DNA of 64,000 nucleotides from Prolixibacter denitrificans (GTDB lineage Bacteria; Bacteroidota; Bacteroidia; Bacteroidales; Prolixibacteraceae), in assembly GCF_003014495.1 (NCBI RefSeq), contig NZ_PYGC01000014.1, forward strand, positions 1 through 64,000, read 5' to 3'. Numbering within the stretch: the first letter of the stretch is position 1; every line of letters starts with the position of its first letter. Below are positions 43,932-51,124 of the stretch, one piece after another. The notes beneath the pieces are model-generated. The model saw only the letters and a program-made list of their open reading frames with translations. It did not search any database and had not been told where the DNA came from. The translations under genes and the position numbers were made by a program.

Positions 43932-44441
43932 ATGAAACCAACACTTGCAAAAACAAGCCTTTTGCTGCTTCTGATAAGCATCATAACCTTCGGATGTGAA
44001 AAAAGCAGTAATAACGGAAATGAAAAAAGCGACACTGGATATTCCGGGCCCGTAACCGGGTACATCGTCGGGTCATTTATTTGTGACGAAAAAGATGGTG
44101 AAACAGGAAAGGTAATAGGTAAGCAAACCGACAGAGCTTATTGCATTTTGCTTGAGAACAGCGAAAATGCCAATTCTGAATGGCCAATGGATTTTTACAC
44201 CTTCGATTTACCCGACAACCTATATGCTATCCCCGACGAACTTCTTTCCCCGGGCTATGAGGGGAGCAACTGCGGCCCGCACTTTTTCCCAGATAGTTTA
44301 AGATATTCCTATAAAATCAACTTCAAATTCCAAAAGAACGATTCGGTTCATTTTGTTTGCGGTCCTTGTACGGCTATGGAGCTAAGTTTTCCATGGGATG
44401 ATTTTGACCAGATATTGGTGAGGGATGTAAGCAAGGAATAA
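43932..44441 (+). CDS. Hypothetical lipoprotein (169 aa)
   Basis: Lipoprotein signal with the lipobox ending FGC at residue 22, then a polar linker (EKSSNNGNEKSD). The body has no recognised domain; conserved-looking Cys in CGPHFF and VCGPCTAMEL could form a disulfide. Followed 19 bp later by another lipoprotein gene, so the two are probably cotranscribed. Confidence 0.75.
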   Translation: MKPTLAKTSLLLLLISIITFGCEKSSNNGNEKSDTGYSGPVTGYIVGSFICDEKDGETGKVIGKQTDRAYCILLENSENANSEWPMDFYTFDLPDNLYAIPDELLSPGYEGSNCGPHFFPDSLRYSYKINFKFQKNDSVHFVCGPCTAMELSFPWDDFDQILVRDVSKE

Positions 44442-44460
44442 ACGTTTAAAATCCAGTAAA

Positions 44461-45060
44461 ATGAAAACAACCATTTTGAAAATTAGTCTCATCCTAGCGC
44501 TACTCACAACCATTGGAACCGGATGCGAAAAGAATACCGCTAATCTGTGGGAAATTTCTCCAGAAAATAGTGTTGCCGTAATTCAGCAAGAAGTGAACGG
44601 CATTGTGTTTAAATTTTGTCTTCTGAACGAAAACGGAGCACCTGCCACCATCTTTAACGAGGGAGAAAACTTCTCTTTCTTTTTTTCGGTGACGAATAAT
44701 AGCCATAACGACTTATATTTTGATCCGGACTTTGCCTATTATGCCGATAATAGTTTTTGTAAGGTTTATACATCCAATGATGAAGACTTAGGTAAGCCTT
44801 TTAAGGTGTTAACCGTACTTACGATTGGAACTGCCGCCTATCCTTTCCCTACCGGTGAATCCAGGGTTTTTCAGCAATCATGGGTCGATGACCGGGATTC
44901 TGTCTGGTCCTGGGAAAAAGCAACCTATGAAAGTACCCACCAACCCTATCTCGAAAAAGGCAATTACTACACAGCATTTAAGTACCGTTTTCGATTTGAG
45001 GGTAAGCATTCCATCCAAACAGATACATTGAGCTTTAGAATCAACTTCAGAATTCAGTAA
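44461..45060 (+). CDS. Hypothetical lipoprotein with immunoglobulin-like beta domain (199 aa)
   Basis: Lipoprotein signal ending GTGC (residue 22). The mature part looks like one beta sandwich: EGENFSFFFSVTNNSHNDLYF ... YYTAFKYRFRFEGKHSIQTDTLSFRINFRI, a layout like BsuPI-type or other Ig-like domains, though I am not certain of the family. Second gene of a lipoprotein pair and the last gene before a palindrome-rich gap. Confidence 0.72.
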   Translation: MKTTILKISLILALLTTIGTGCEKNTANLWEISPENSVAVIQQEVNGIVFKFCLLNENGAPATIFNEGENFSFFFSVTNNSHNDLYFDPDFAYYADNSFCKVYTSNDEDLGKPFKVLTVLTIGTAAYPFPTGESRVFQQSWVDDRDSVWSWEKATYESTHQPYLEKGNYYTAFKYRFRFEGKHSIQTDTLSFRINFRIQ

Positions 45061-45097
45061 CACGAAAACTATTTTCCTTAAAATCACCCTCAGTATG

Positions 45098-45374
45098 CTG
45101 ACAGGTCTGTCGACGCTGTCAGGTTATCGAAATACAGGCTGAAAGCCTGACATTCCAAAACTTGGGGCAACGCCCCAAGAACCAGTGTCATAATCGCATC
45201 ACCAGCCTGTAGGGCTGGCACACTTCATGACTGAAATCCAATGAGAAAAAATGATAGTTGAAGCCCTTCAGGCTTCGTTCTTGTTTCATGGGAACCACTT
45301 ACCCGGGGCGTTGCCCCAGGCTCTGGAATCGCTGCAGTCGAATACCACTGTCGGGGTTTTCCAACCACCGACAG
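45098..45374. repeat. Cluster of seven short GC-rich palindromes
   Basis: In the gene-free gap 45061-45463 seven hairpins follow each other. They are CTGACAG...CTGTCAG (45098-45122), CAGGCT...AGCCTG (45135-45149), CTTGGGGC...GCCCCAAG (45161-45179), CCAGCC-N5-GGCTGG (45202-45218), GAAGCC-N5-GGCTTC (45260-45276), GGGGC-GTT-GCCCC (45305-45317) and CTGTCGG...CCGACAG (45348-45374). It lies between convergent genes and looks like a REP-type intergenic mosaic; no long open frame with a plausible product. Confidence 0.75.
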
Positions 45375-45463
45375 GGTCGAAAAAAACCTGCCAGGTACGT
45401 CTATACCCAACAGGTTCGCCTGCGGCCCATTTTCCAAATTCCCAATTGGATTGCCTTATTTGT

Positions 45464-46210
45464 TTATTCCGTTTCGGTTGCTTCTTCCGGAGCCTCCTCT
45501 TCCTGGCTCTTACGGCCGTTCAGGGCGGCATAGGTTTTCCGGAGCTCGTCCATTTGTCCAAACAAGGTCGTCAGCACATCCGTGGGGGCAAAGTTCACCG
45601 CCTGCTCAATGGCCGTACAAAACTGCTCGTAGCTTTTAGCCGCCGTCGTTTTCAAACTGGTAGCCGACGGCCCGTTCTGAGCCTCATCGCTGTTGCGGGT
45701 CTTATACAGGGTATCGAATTCCGTATTCGCCGTTTCCAGTCCGGTGAGCATATCGGCTATCCCAATGGTAGCCGCATCGGCTTTGAGGGCCTCGTTGGCA
45801 TTGTATTTCCCCAGCATTTCGGCAAACACGCCCGTTTCGGTATTCATGGCCTTTTTATCCACGTCCCAGTAAGGCTCAAAAAAGCCCTTCAGGTTTCGAG
45901 CCGCCGTCTTCTTCGCTTCGTCGCGCCCCTTGATGTTGGTCGTGATGTTGCGTTTGATTTCGGCAAACCGGTCATCCCGGTCCTGATCGAGGTCGACCAG
46001 CTGTTGGGTTAGCATGTTTTTAGCCGGTTTGTTCATTTGCACGCCCATCGCCTCGTTATCGTTTATCAACTGCGTGAGCGTAGCTGCCGGAATGGCGCCG
46101 ATACTTTCTTTTACCGGGTTCGCGTACTCGATGGTCGATTTGTTGAGTGAAAACAGGTCGTTAATTTTCAAACGGGCAACATACAATGTTGAAAACAGTT
46201 TTTCATCCAT
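45464..46210 (-). CDS. DUF6261 family protein (248 aa)
   Basis: A soluble, mostly helical protein with no signal peptide or membrane segment: about residues 1-110 and 120-225 look like two helical bundles, and the tail is acidic (EEEAPEEATETE). I recognise it as DUF6261, a Bacteroidota-restricted family without known function. Its start (ATG 46210-46208) lies 4 nt after the stop of a 28-codon ORF that ends a chain of overlapping mini-ORFs, so its translation may be coupled to that chain. The GC-rich, even codon use is like the core genes and unlike the AT-rich genes just beyond the array. Confidence 0.85.
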   Translation of the reverse strand: MDEKLFSTLYVARLKINDLFSLNKSTIEYANPVKESIGAIPAATLTQLINDNEAMGVQMNKPAKNMLTQQLVDLDQDRDDRFAEIKRNITTNIKGRDEAKKTAARNLKGFFEPYWDVDKKAMNTETGVFAEMLGKYNANEALKADAATIGIADMLTGLETANTEFDTLYKTRNSDEAQNGPSATSLKTTAAKSYEQFCTAIEQAVNFAPTDVLTTLFGQMDELRKTYAALNGRKSQEEEAPEEATETE

Positions 46211-46214
46211 AATT

Positions 46215-46301
46215 TTATTGTTTTAGAAAGGTGATAAAGTTTGTTTGGTCTTCATTTCTTCCTGTTGAAATTTTCAGGAGGTCCGCGCGTCGCCATTTCA
46301 T
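46215..46301 (-). CDS. Terminal 28-aa mini-ORF of the array, directly before DUF6261
   Basis: It starts MKWRRADLLKISTG like the other array peptides, but the unit's ATGA stop/start has been changed, so the frame reads on (RNEDQTNFITFLKQ) to a TAA at 46217-46215, 4 nt before the DUF6261 start. It overlaps the preceding mini-ORF by ATGA (46298-46301). Within it an alternative ATG at 46254 opens a 10-codon frame (MKTKQTLSPF). Translation is inferred from the frame layout only. Confidence 0.45.
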   Translation of the reverse strand: MKWRRADLLKISTGRNEDQTNFITFLKQ

Positions 46302-46342
46302 GCTGTTGAAATTTTCAATGGGCTCATTCCTCGCCGATTCAT
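46298..46342 (-). CDS. Array mini-ORF (14 aa, MNRRGMSPLKISTA)
   Basis: Fourteen codons plus TGA. The start overlaps the stop of the upstream mini-ORF (ATGA at 46339-46342) and its own stop overlaps the next start (46298-46301). It shares the LKISTA end with its neighbours and differs in the middle residues. Expression unproven. Confidence 0.4.
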   Translation of the reverse strand: MNRRGMSPLKISTA

Positions 46343-46383
46343 GTCGTTGAATTTTTCAACAGCTCCATTCCTCGCGATTTCAT
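46339..46383 (-). CDS. Array mini-ORF (14 aa, MKSRGMELLKNSTT)
   Basis: Same design as its neighbours: ATGAAA start, variable middle, LKNSTT end (two changes from the consensus LKISTA), TGA stop overlapping the next ATG. Start overlaps the previous stop at 46380-46383. Expression unproven. Confidence 0.4.
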   Translation of the reverse strand: MKSRGMELLKNSTT

Positions 46384-46424
46384 GCCGTTGAAATTTTCAA
46401 TAAGCTCTCTCCTGACGATTTCAT
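46380..46424 (-). CDS. Array mini-ORF (14 aa, MKSSGESLLKISTA)
   Basis: Fourteen codons plus TGA with ATGA overlaps on both sides (46421-46424 and 46380-46383). Variable residues SSGESL, constant LKISTA. Expression unproven. Confidence 0.4.
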   Translation of the reverse strand: MKSSGESLLKISTA

Positions 46425-46465
46425 GCCGTTGAAATTTTCAACGGGTCCATTTCGCGCCATTTCAT
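46421..46465 (-). CDS. First complete array mini-ORF (14 aa, MKWREMDPLKISTA)
   Basis: The first unit that follows the consensus exactly; its TGA overlaps the next ATG at 46421-46424. Upstream lies an eroded unit whose frame 46479-46523 is also 14 codons (MKSNIRFRIEKRGC) but ends 13 nt before this start. Expression unproven. Confidence 0.4.
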   Translation of the reverse strand: MKWREMDPLKISTA

Positions 46466-46715
46466 GCCGTTGAAATTTTCAACAGCCCCTTTTTTCGATG
46501 CGGAAGCGGATATTTGATTTCATGCGGTCGCCGTGAAACCACAGTGTAGCCGGGCAAAGTGCCAGCATGCAGCTTATCCGTTCCGGGGCTTGCCGGTCAA
46601 TGAACGTAGTGACGGTTCGTCCATTCTGCACTTCATTCTCCACTAAATTCCTGCTGATTTTATCTGTCTGCTAAAAACCGTGTATTCAATATAAATTAGA
46701 AAATTAACCTATCCC

Positions 46716-46799
46716 AATTTTTTTGATGAATGTGCTAAATTTTTTGATGAACGTACGGATCTGGTATGTGAACGTACCGATCTGGTATGCGAACGGAAA
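46716..46799. repeat. Degenerate 21-bp tandem repeat, 4 units
   Basis: Units of exactly 21 bp start at 46716, 46737, 46758 and 46779; the first pair shares TTTTTTGATGAA, the second pair GATCTGGTATG. The same period as the array at 402-569 but a different sequence. Frames on both strands read through it with a seven-residue periodicity; neither gives a recognisable protein. Confidence 0.75.
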
Positions 46800-47049
46800 T
46801 TGGAGAACCTCATCTCCAGCTTTTTTGGAACACCCTAAAATCAGATTTCGAAAGAAATTAATTACATTGGAAACACTAAACGGACTGATAAATGAAAACA
46901 GCTTTAAATCCTTTAACTCAGATGGGCGATCATACCTTACATTACTCATTCTCTCCTTCAGCGATGGAGACAAACCTAGAGACAACATCAAAAGATTGGA
47001 ATACCCATACCTTAGCATGCATTATTTTCTGTTCTAAAAAAAGCCCCCA

Positions 47050-48039
47050 ATGGAAATAAAAGATTTAACTGGATTAAGCGAACCGCTAAAAAAACTGATA
47101 GAAGTTATTTCTCAAGGAGTAGGTGCATTAAGCAAACCTTATCTAATAAGAAAAACTGCTGATGCAAAAGCGTATGAAATCAAAGTAATTGCAGAATCTA
47201 TTAAAGCGAATCAAAAGAGCTTAAAACAAATCGATTATAATGAGGAAAAATTAAGCTTAGCTTCGATAGATGGAGAATCAATAAAAGCTGAATTGTCCTT
47301 GGAAGAAAGAACTAAAAATCGAACAGATTTTAAACAGCAAAAAAAGCAAAAAAATATTGAGGTTATTACGCAAAAAGCAGCAGAGCAGCTTGAATCTGAA
47401 AGCACTGTTTCAGAAGAACCCGTTGACGAAGATTGGACAACACGATTCTTTGATTATGCCGAAGACATATCAAATGAAGAAATGCAAGAAATATGGGCAC
47501 GAATACTTGCTGGCGAAATTAAACAACCAAGATCTTATTCACTTAGAACACTTGAATTAATTCGCAACCTATCTAAGGATGAAGCCAATACCTTTATGAA
47601 GGTCGCTAAATTTGCCATTAAATCTGGAGATTCACATTTCCTTTTTAAAGGAAAGGATGGAAAAATCTTAAATGAGGAATATAATATTAATTACGGCGAT
47701 ACTGCTTTACTGACAGAAATAGGATTAATTCAACCTGGAGCTTTTGTAAATTATCAAATACTCCAACAACCTCAAGATTCTCAAAGCGTATTTACTACTG
47801 ATAAAATTATTTTAATCGCAAAAATTAAAGCAAATACCCCAACGATAACAATGCCAGTTGATGTTTTTAGCAAGTCAGGCAATGAATTACTAAAACTTGT
47901 AAGCCCAAATCCTCCGTTTGATTATTTAAAAGCTATTGCAGATTCAATAAAAAGCGATAATGTAGAAGTCAAATATGCATATATTATGGCTTGGGAAGGG
48001 AACTCTATAAGACATACTCAGCCATTATTGGATTTTTAA
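47050..48039 (+). CDS. DUF2806 family protein (329 aa)
   Basis: The EDWTTRFFDYAEDISNEEMQ segment followed by EIWARILAGEIKQPRSYSL (about residues 134-170), with LELIRNLSKDEANTF, is characteristic of DUF2806 proteins. The N-terminal 100 residues are helical and Lys/Glu-rich (coiled coil likely), the C-terminus beta-rich. No signal peptide. AT-rich like the next gene and unlike the core genome; DUF2806 proteins are typically scattered in accessory regions. Function unknown. Confidence 0.82.
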   Translation: MEIKDLTGLSEPLKKLIEVISQGVGALSKPYLIRKTADAKAYEIKVIAESIKANQKSLKQIDYNEEKLSLASIDGESIKAELSLEERTKNRTDFKQQKKQKNIEVITQKAAEQLESESTVSEEPVDEDWTTRFFDYAEDISNEEMQEIWARILAGEIKQPRSYSLRTLELIRNLSKDEANTFMKVAKFAIKSGDSHFLFKGKDGKILNEEYNINYGDTALLTEIGLIQPGAFVNYQILQQPQDSQSVFTTDKIILIAKIKANTPTITMPVDVFSKSGNELLKLVSPNPPFDYLKAIADSIKSDNVEVKYAYIMAWEGNSIRHTQPLLDF

Positions 48040-48231
48040 TAAATGGTAGTAACTAATATTTATATGCACGGTGACATCAGGTATTAAATATAGAATAGAA
48101 GGGAGTATTGCGCCTAAATATCATCATAAATGGCAGAATATTACCATCTGCCATTCTCCATAATAATTTATCGTTGCTAAATTAAAATACAGCAAAAGAA
48201 CAGTCTTAACTAAAATGATTAAAAACCTCAA

Positions 48232-48747
48232 ATGGAAGACAATTTATCAAACTTAATGATTGGTATAATCGGCGGAGTTGTTTCATCTGCGATAATTTGG
48301 TTTTTTGTTTTAATCTACAACAAGATTATACAGCCAGCGATTAAGGAAATATTATACAAAGGAATTGATCTAGAAGGCGAATGGCATGACAATTTGTACA
48401 TAGAAAGATCTGCAAAGAAAGATGGTAAAACTGAATTAGAAAAAGTCAAAATAAAAGAACTAACAATCACAATAAAACAAAACGCTTATGAGATAAAAGG
48501 TGATTTAATAATTAAAAATATTATTCACCAGAATGAAATTTTCTCCTTTTACAAATATACAGGATTTATAAGGGACAACTATGTCGTTATAAATTATTTA
48601 CCAAAATCAAAAAAGCATTTAGGTCTTGGCTCGATTATCCTAGTTATAAAAAAGGGAGGAAAGTGCTTGAATGGAAATTTGGTAGGAACATCTTTGGACG
48701 AAATGAATCTAACGCAATATAGTGGATTACATCTTGAAAGAAAATAA
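48232..48747 (+). CDS. Membrane-anchored beta-barrel-like protein, possibly Cap15-like (171 aa)
   Basis: One N-terminal transmembrane helix (LMIGIIGGVVSSAIIWFFVLIY, residues 7-28) is followed by an all-beta domain. This begins GIDLEGEWHDN and continues with alternating strands (ELTITIKQNAYEIKGDLII, FSFYKYTGFIRDNYVVINY, GSIILVIKKGGKCLNGNLVG) to LHLERK. The layout resembles the TM-beta-barrel effector Cap15 of CBASS systems and related small membrane effectors. Cap15 usually has two helices, and no CD-NTase gene is present, so this is a structural analogy only. AT-rich accessory gene. Confidence 0.7.
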   Translation: MEDNLSNLMIGIIGGVVSSAIIWFFVLIYNKIIQPAIKEILYKGIDLEGEWHDNLYIERSAKKDGKTELEKVKIKELTITIKQNAYEIKGDLIIKNIIHQNEIFSFYKYTGFIRDNYVVINYLPKSKKHLGLGSIILVIKKGGKCLNGNLVGTSLDEMNLTQYSGLHLERK

Positions 48748-48888
48748 CTACCCCTCCAAGTTGTAATATGGATAGTGGTTATATCCACTCTTGGGCCTGG
48801 ATTTCATTATGACATTCCGCCCATAAACCTATACCAAACCGTTACCATATATTTAGAATATACTATTAAAATATAAAATGAATAAACC

Positions 48889-49107
48889 ATGACCGACCAA
48901 CAAATAAGCACAACCATTAAAATACTTTATGTTGCAGCATCAATCATCATTATCGGGGGAGCCATTCTTCGGATTCAACATTATCCGCATGGAATGTTGA
49001 TATCGCTCATCGGATTACTGCTTGGAACAATAACACAAATTTTTGACAGAAGCAGAGCAAAAAGAAGAACCAAAGAGCTGGAAGAACAACTCAAACAAAG
49101 AAAATGA
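48889..49107 (+). CDS. Small GldL-like two-helix membrane protein (72 aa)
   Basis: ILYVAASIIIIGGAILRIQHYPHG and MLISLIGLLLGTITQIF form a helical hairpin that resembles the N-terminal transmembrane pair of GldL, where a similar 'G-A-x-x-K/R-I-Q-H-x-P' sequence connects the helices. It lacks the GldL cytoplasmic domain and ends in a basic coiled coil (RSRAKRRTKELEEQLKQRK). Possibly derived from or interacting with gliding/T9SS motor components; function inferred only by similarity. Confidence 0.7.
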   Translation: MTDQQISTTIKILYVAASIIIIGGAILRIQHYPHGMLISLIGLLLGTITQIFDRSRAKRRTKELEEQLKQRK

Positions 49108-49196
49108 AAAACGTATGGTAGCGAATTGTCATATGGCAGGCGGAATTTTGCTGTAAAATTTGCACCAACCGTTGAACGCAATAAAGAATACTAATA

Positions 49197-49817
49197 ATGA
49201 GACATCTTACCATCTTAGTCCTTTTGTTGCTAATCGTCCAAAAAAGCTTTGCGAGCTATAATCGAACAACGTTGCCTGAACTGATTATTGACTCTGAATT
49301 GATATTGCAGGGAAAAATTATTCATCAGGATTCTACCACTTTCACGCTCTTAGTATCAGACCCAATAAAGGGAAACTATCAGAAAAAGAGCATCAGGATT
49401 CAGAAATTTGAGGATTGGGAATGTGCGAACCGGCTTTCAAAATACAAGGTAGGACAAGAAGAAATCGTATTTCTCAGATGGTATTCAGAAACGAAGAAGT
49501 GGTATATAAAGGGAGCTGGTGATGAAGGGGAATTATTCATTAAAAACGACTCGATTATATATCCGAGTGCTTGCTACGCCCCTGATAGCGGTTGCGTAGA
49601 AATTAATTACTTCGAGTATAAAACTCGCGGTCGAATTTATTCGTTGCAGAATTTCAAGAAGGCAATCAACTTCTATATCAATCAATTTCCACTACTGTTA
49701 AAAGGATTTAAAGCCAATTACTCTGACTCTATTCCCAACAGGCTACAAGACAACAAAGCATATACCCGGATAATTAAGGAGTCCCTTTTGGTGCTTATGC
49801 ACCATTCCTACAAATAA
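49197..49817 (+). CDS. Hypothetical exported protein, OB/NTR-like N-terminal domain (206 aa)
   Basis: Signal peptide MRHLTILVLLLLIVQKSFAS. Residues 30-100 (LILQGKIIHQDSTTFTLLV...KGNYQKKSIRIQKFEDWECANR...VGQEEIVFL) have the pattern of small OB-fold, netrin/TIMP-like domains that describe costs of 'coated' surfaces in other Bacteroidota, though I cannot name a family. Cys residues at about 74, 120 and 127 could form a disulfide. Exported; function unknown. Confidence 0.7.
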   Translation: MRHLTILVLLLLIVQKSFASYNRTTLPELIIDSELILQGKIIHQDSTTFTLLVSDPIKGNYQKKSIRIQKFEDWECANRLSKYKVGQEEIVFLRWYSETKKWYIKGAGDEGELFIKNDSIIYPSACYAPDSGCVEINYFEYKTRGRIYSLQNFKKAINFYINQFPLLLKGFKANYSDSIPNRLQDNKAYTRIIKESLLVLMHHSYK

Positions 49818-49899
49818 ATGACAAACGCCAATACTCAGCCGGGGTTTAAAAGCAACCACCCCTTTCCGGAACACATCTTGCGTATGACTAAACTAACGA

Positions 49900-50511
49900 A
49901 TGATGAAACGAACTCTAATCAAAGGCTTATTTATTTGCAGCATTCATTCTGCGAATGCGCAATTTGCCAATAACAATGCAATTTATTCGACAAGCGGTTT
50001 GAGTTTCGGAAATTACATGGGAGGCGATGTGAGTTTGAATTATGTGTATCGGGAAAAATATTCTTGCCGGGTTGGATACAGCGACTATTTGCGAAAACCC
50101 AAATCGCAACCGGCGGATTATTCATCGGGTTTGGCAAAAGCAATCATTTTCGGCCTGGAAAACCCTCACGATCAAATAGAAAATTACCAAATCGCTGTGG
50201 GTAGGATATGCAAACTAAATGAAACGGGTACGATACGAGCCAATTTATCTATCGGAGTTGGTTATACCATCATAAAAGAACCTGAAAATTGGCAAAAGGT
50301 AGAAGGAACATCTTTGGTGGCGGAGAATTATACCTGGGATTATCATCGGCAAAACACGGTAAGCCTAATCATCAATCCCCAAATAGAATTTCCATTCACC
50401 AACATTTATGGATTGACCATTTCACCCATGCTACAACTCAATAAAGACAGAACCTACGTTGGAATTGGCATTGGGCAAATGATTGGAATATTAAGAAAAC
50501 GAACAGAATAA
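49900..50511 (+). CDS. Putative outer membrane beta-barrel protein (203 aa)
   Basis: Signal peptide MMKRTLIKGLFICSIHSANAQ, then short amphipathic strands throughout (GLSFGNYMGGDVSLNYVYREKYSCRVGYSDYL, ANLSIGVGYTII, ISPMLQLNKDRTYVGIGIGQMIGI). This suggests a small barrel of eight strands. No family assigned. It lies in a run of exported orphan proteins between 42573 and 51082. Confidence 0.7.
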   Translation: MMKRTLIKGLFICSIHSANAQFANNNAIYSTSGLSFGNYMGGDVSLNYVYREKYSCRVGYSDYLRKPKSQPADYSSGLAKAIIFGLENPHDQIENYQIAVGRICKLNETGTIRANLSIGVGYTIIKEPENWQKVEGTSLVAENYTWDYHRQNTVSLIINPQIEFPFTNIYGLTISPMLQLNKDRTYVGIGIGQMIGILRKRTE

Positions 50512-50599
50512 GCGCTTAACACAATACCATTATATATTTCCTCTAGAAGCAACGCGAACATGCTGAAACACATCTAACGTACAACTAAACTAACGAGCT

Positions 50600-51082
50600 A
50601 TGAAAACACAAGTATTCTTCTTCCTGACGGTTTTGCTCGTTGGCATGATGAGTTGCCAGAAAGACGACAAGTCAGAAGCCAATGCCGGGATTCATTTTAC
50701 CAAGAATGAAAAGGTTTCGGATGTCATTGTAAGCTACGATGAAATTGTAGGCTACGATTCGACGCGGTACATTTTCCAGGTCACGCCAACGGCCTTTAAC
50801 CGGTTGAACAAGGAAATCTCTCCCAGCTATCCCGACCCGCATTTCGCGTTTGGTGTTGCTGTCGACCAACAACTCATTTACACCGCGAAATACGTTCCCG
50901 GTTATTATTCATCGAGTCAACACGACGTTGTCACCTTTCAGTTGGTGGCGCCGGATTTGATTTATCTCAGACTGGGATATCCCTCCTCTCCCGGGCTTTT
51001 TACCGGGGAAGATTTGCGGAATGATTCGGGATTGATAGACCGTTTAAAGAAAGACGATAAATTGATGGAAATTGGGAATTGA
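50600..51082 (+). CDS. Hypothetical lipoprotein (160 aa)
   Basis: Lipoprotein signal MKTQVFFFLTVLLVGMMSC. The mature part (VSDVIVSYDEIVGYDSTRYIFQVTPTAFNRL...) is a compact alpha/beta domain without recognised family. Its 3' end runs into a palindrome-rich gap that precedes the MFS gene. Confidence 0.72.
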   Translation: MKTQVFFFLTVLLVGMMSCQKDDKSEANAGIHFTKNEKVSDVIVSYDEIVGYDSTRYIFQVTPTAFNRLNKEISPSYPDPHFAFGVAVDQQLIYTAKYVPGYYSSSQHDVVTFQLVAPDLIYLRLGYPSSPGLFTGEDLRNDSGLIDRLKKDDKLMEIGN

Positions 51083-51124
51083 TGTGCGGTCCCTGCCGGA
51101 GTCTACCAGGGAATCTGAAGTCCT

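Larger units (their letters stand above)
46255..46500. repeat. Six 41-bp tandem repeats with palindromic core
   Basis: Units start at 46255, 46296, 46337, 46378, 46419 and 46460, each exactly 41 bp. The conserved half is TTTCATGCC plus the palindrome GTTGAAATTTTCAAC; the other half (about 17-18 bp) varies strongly between units. A further eroded unit lies at 46501-46540. On the minus strand each unit encodes a 14-residue frame. Confidence 0.92.

Noticed and set aside
46255-46500. CRISPR array
   Set aside because: The repeat/spacer layout (conserved part about 24 bp, variable part about 17 bp) is superficially CRISPR-like. The spacers are too short and partly similar to each other, there are no cas genes, and the unit structure is fully explained by ATGA-coupled mini-ORFs or palindrome sites.
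46723-47037. Plus-strand frame of 104 codons (and a minus-strand frame 46704-47018) over the 21-bp repeat
   Set aside because: Both strands are open across the repeat and neither has a family match or plausible start; the plus-strand C-terminal half might be a gene remnant, but this cannot be supported.
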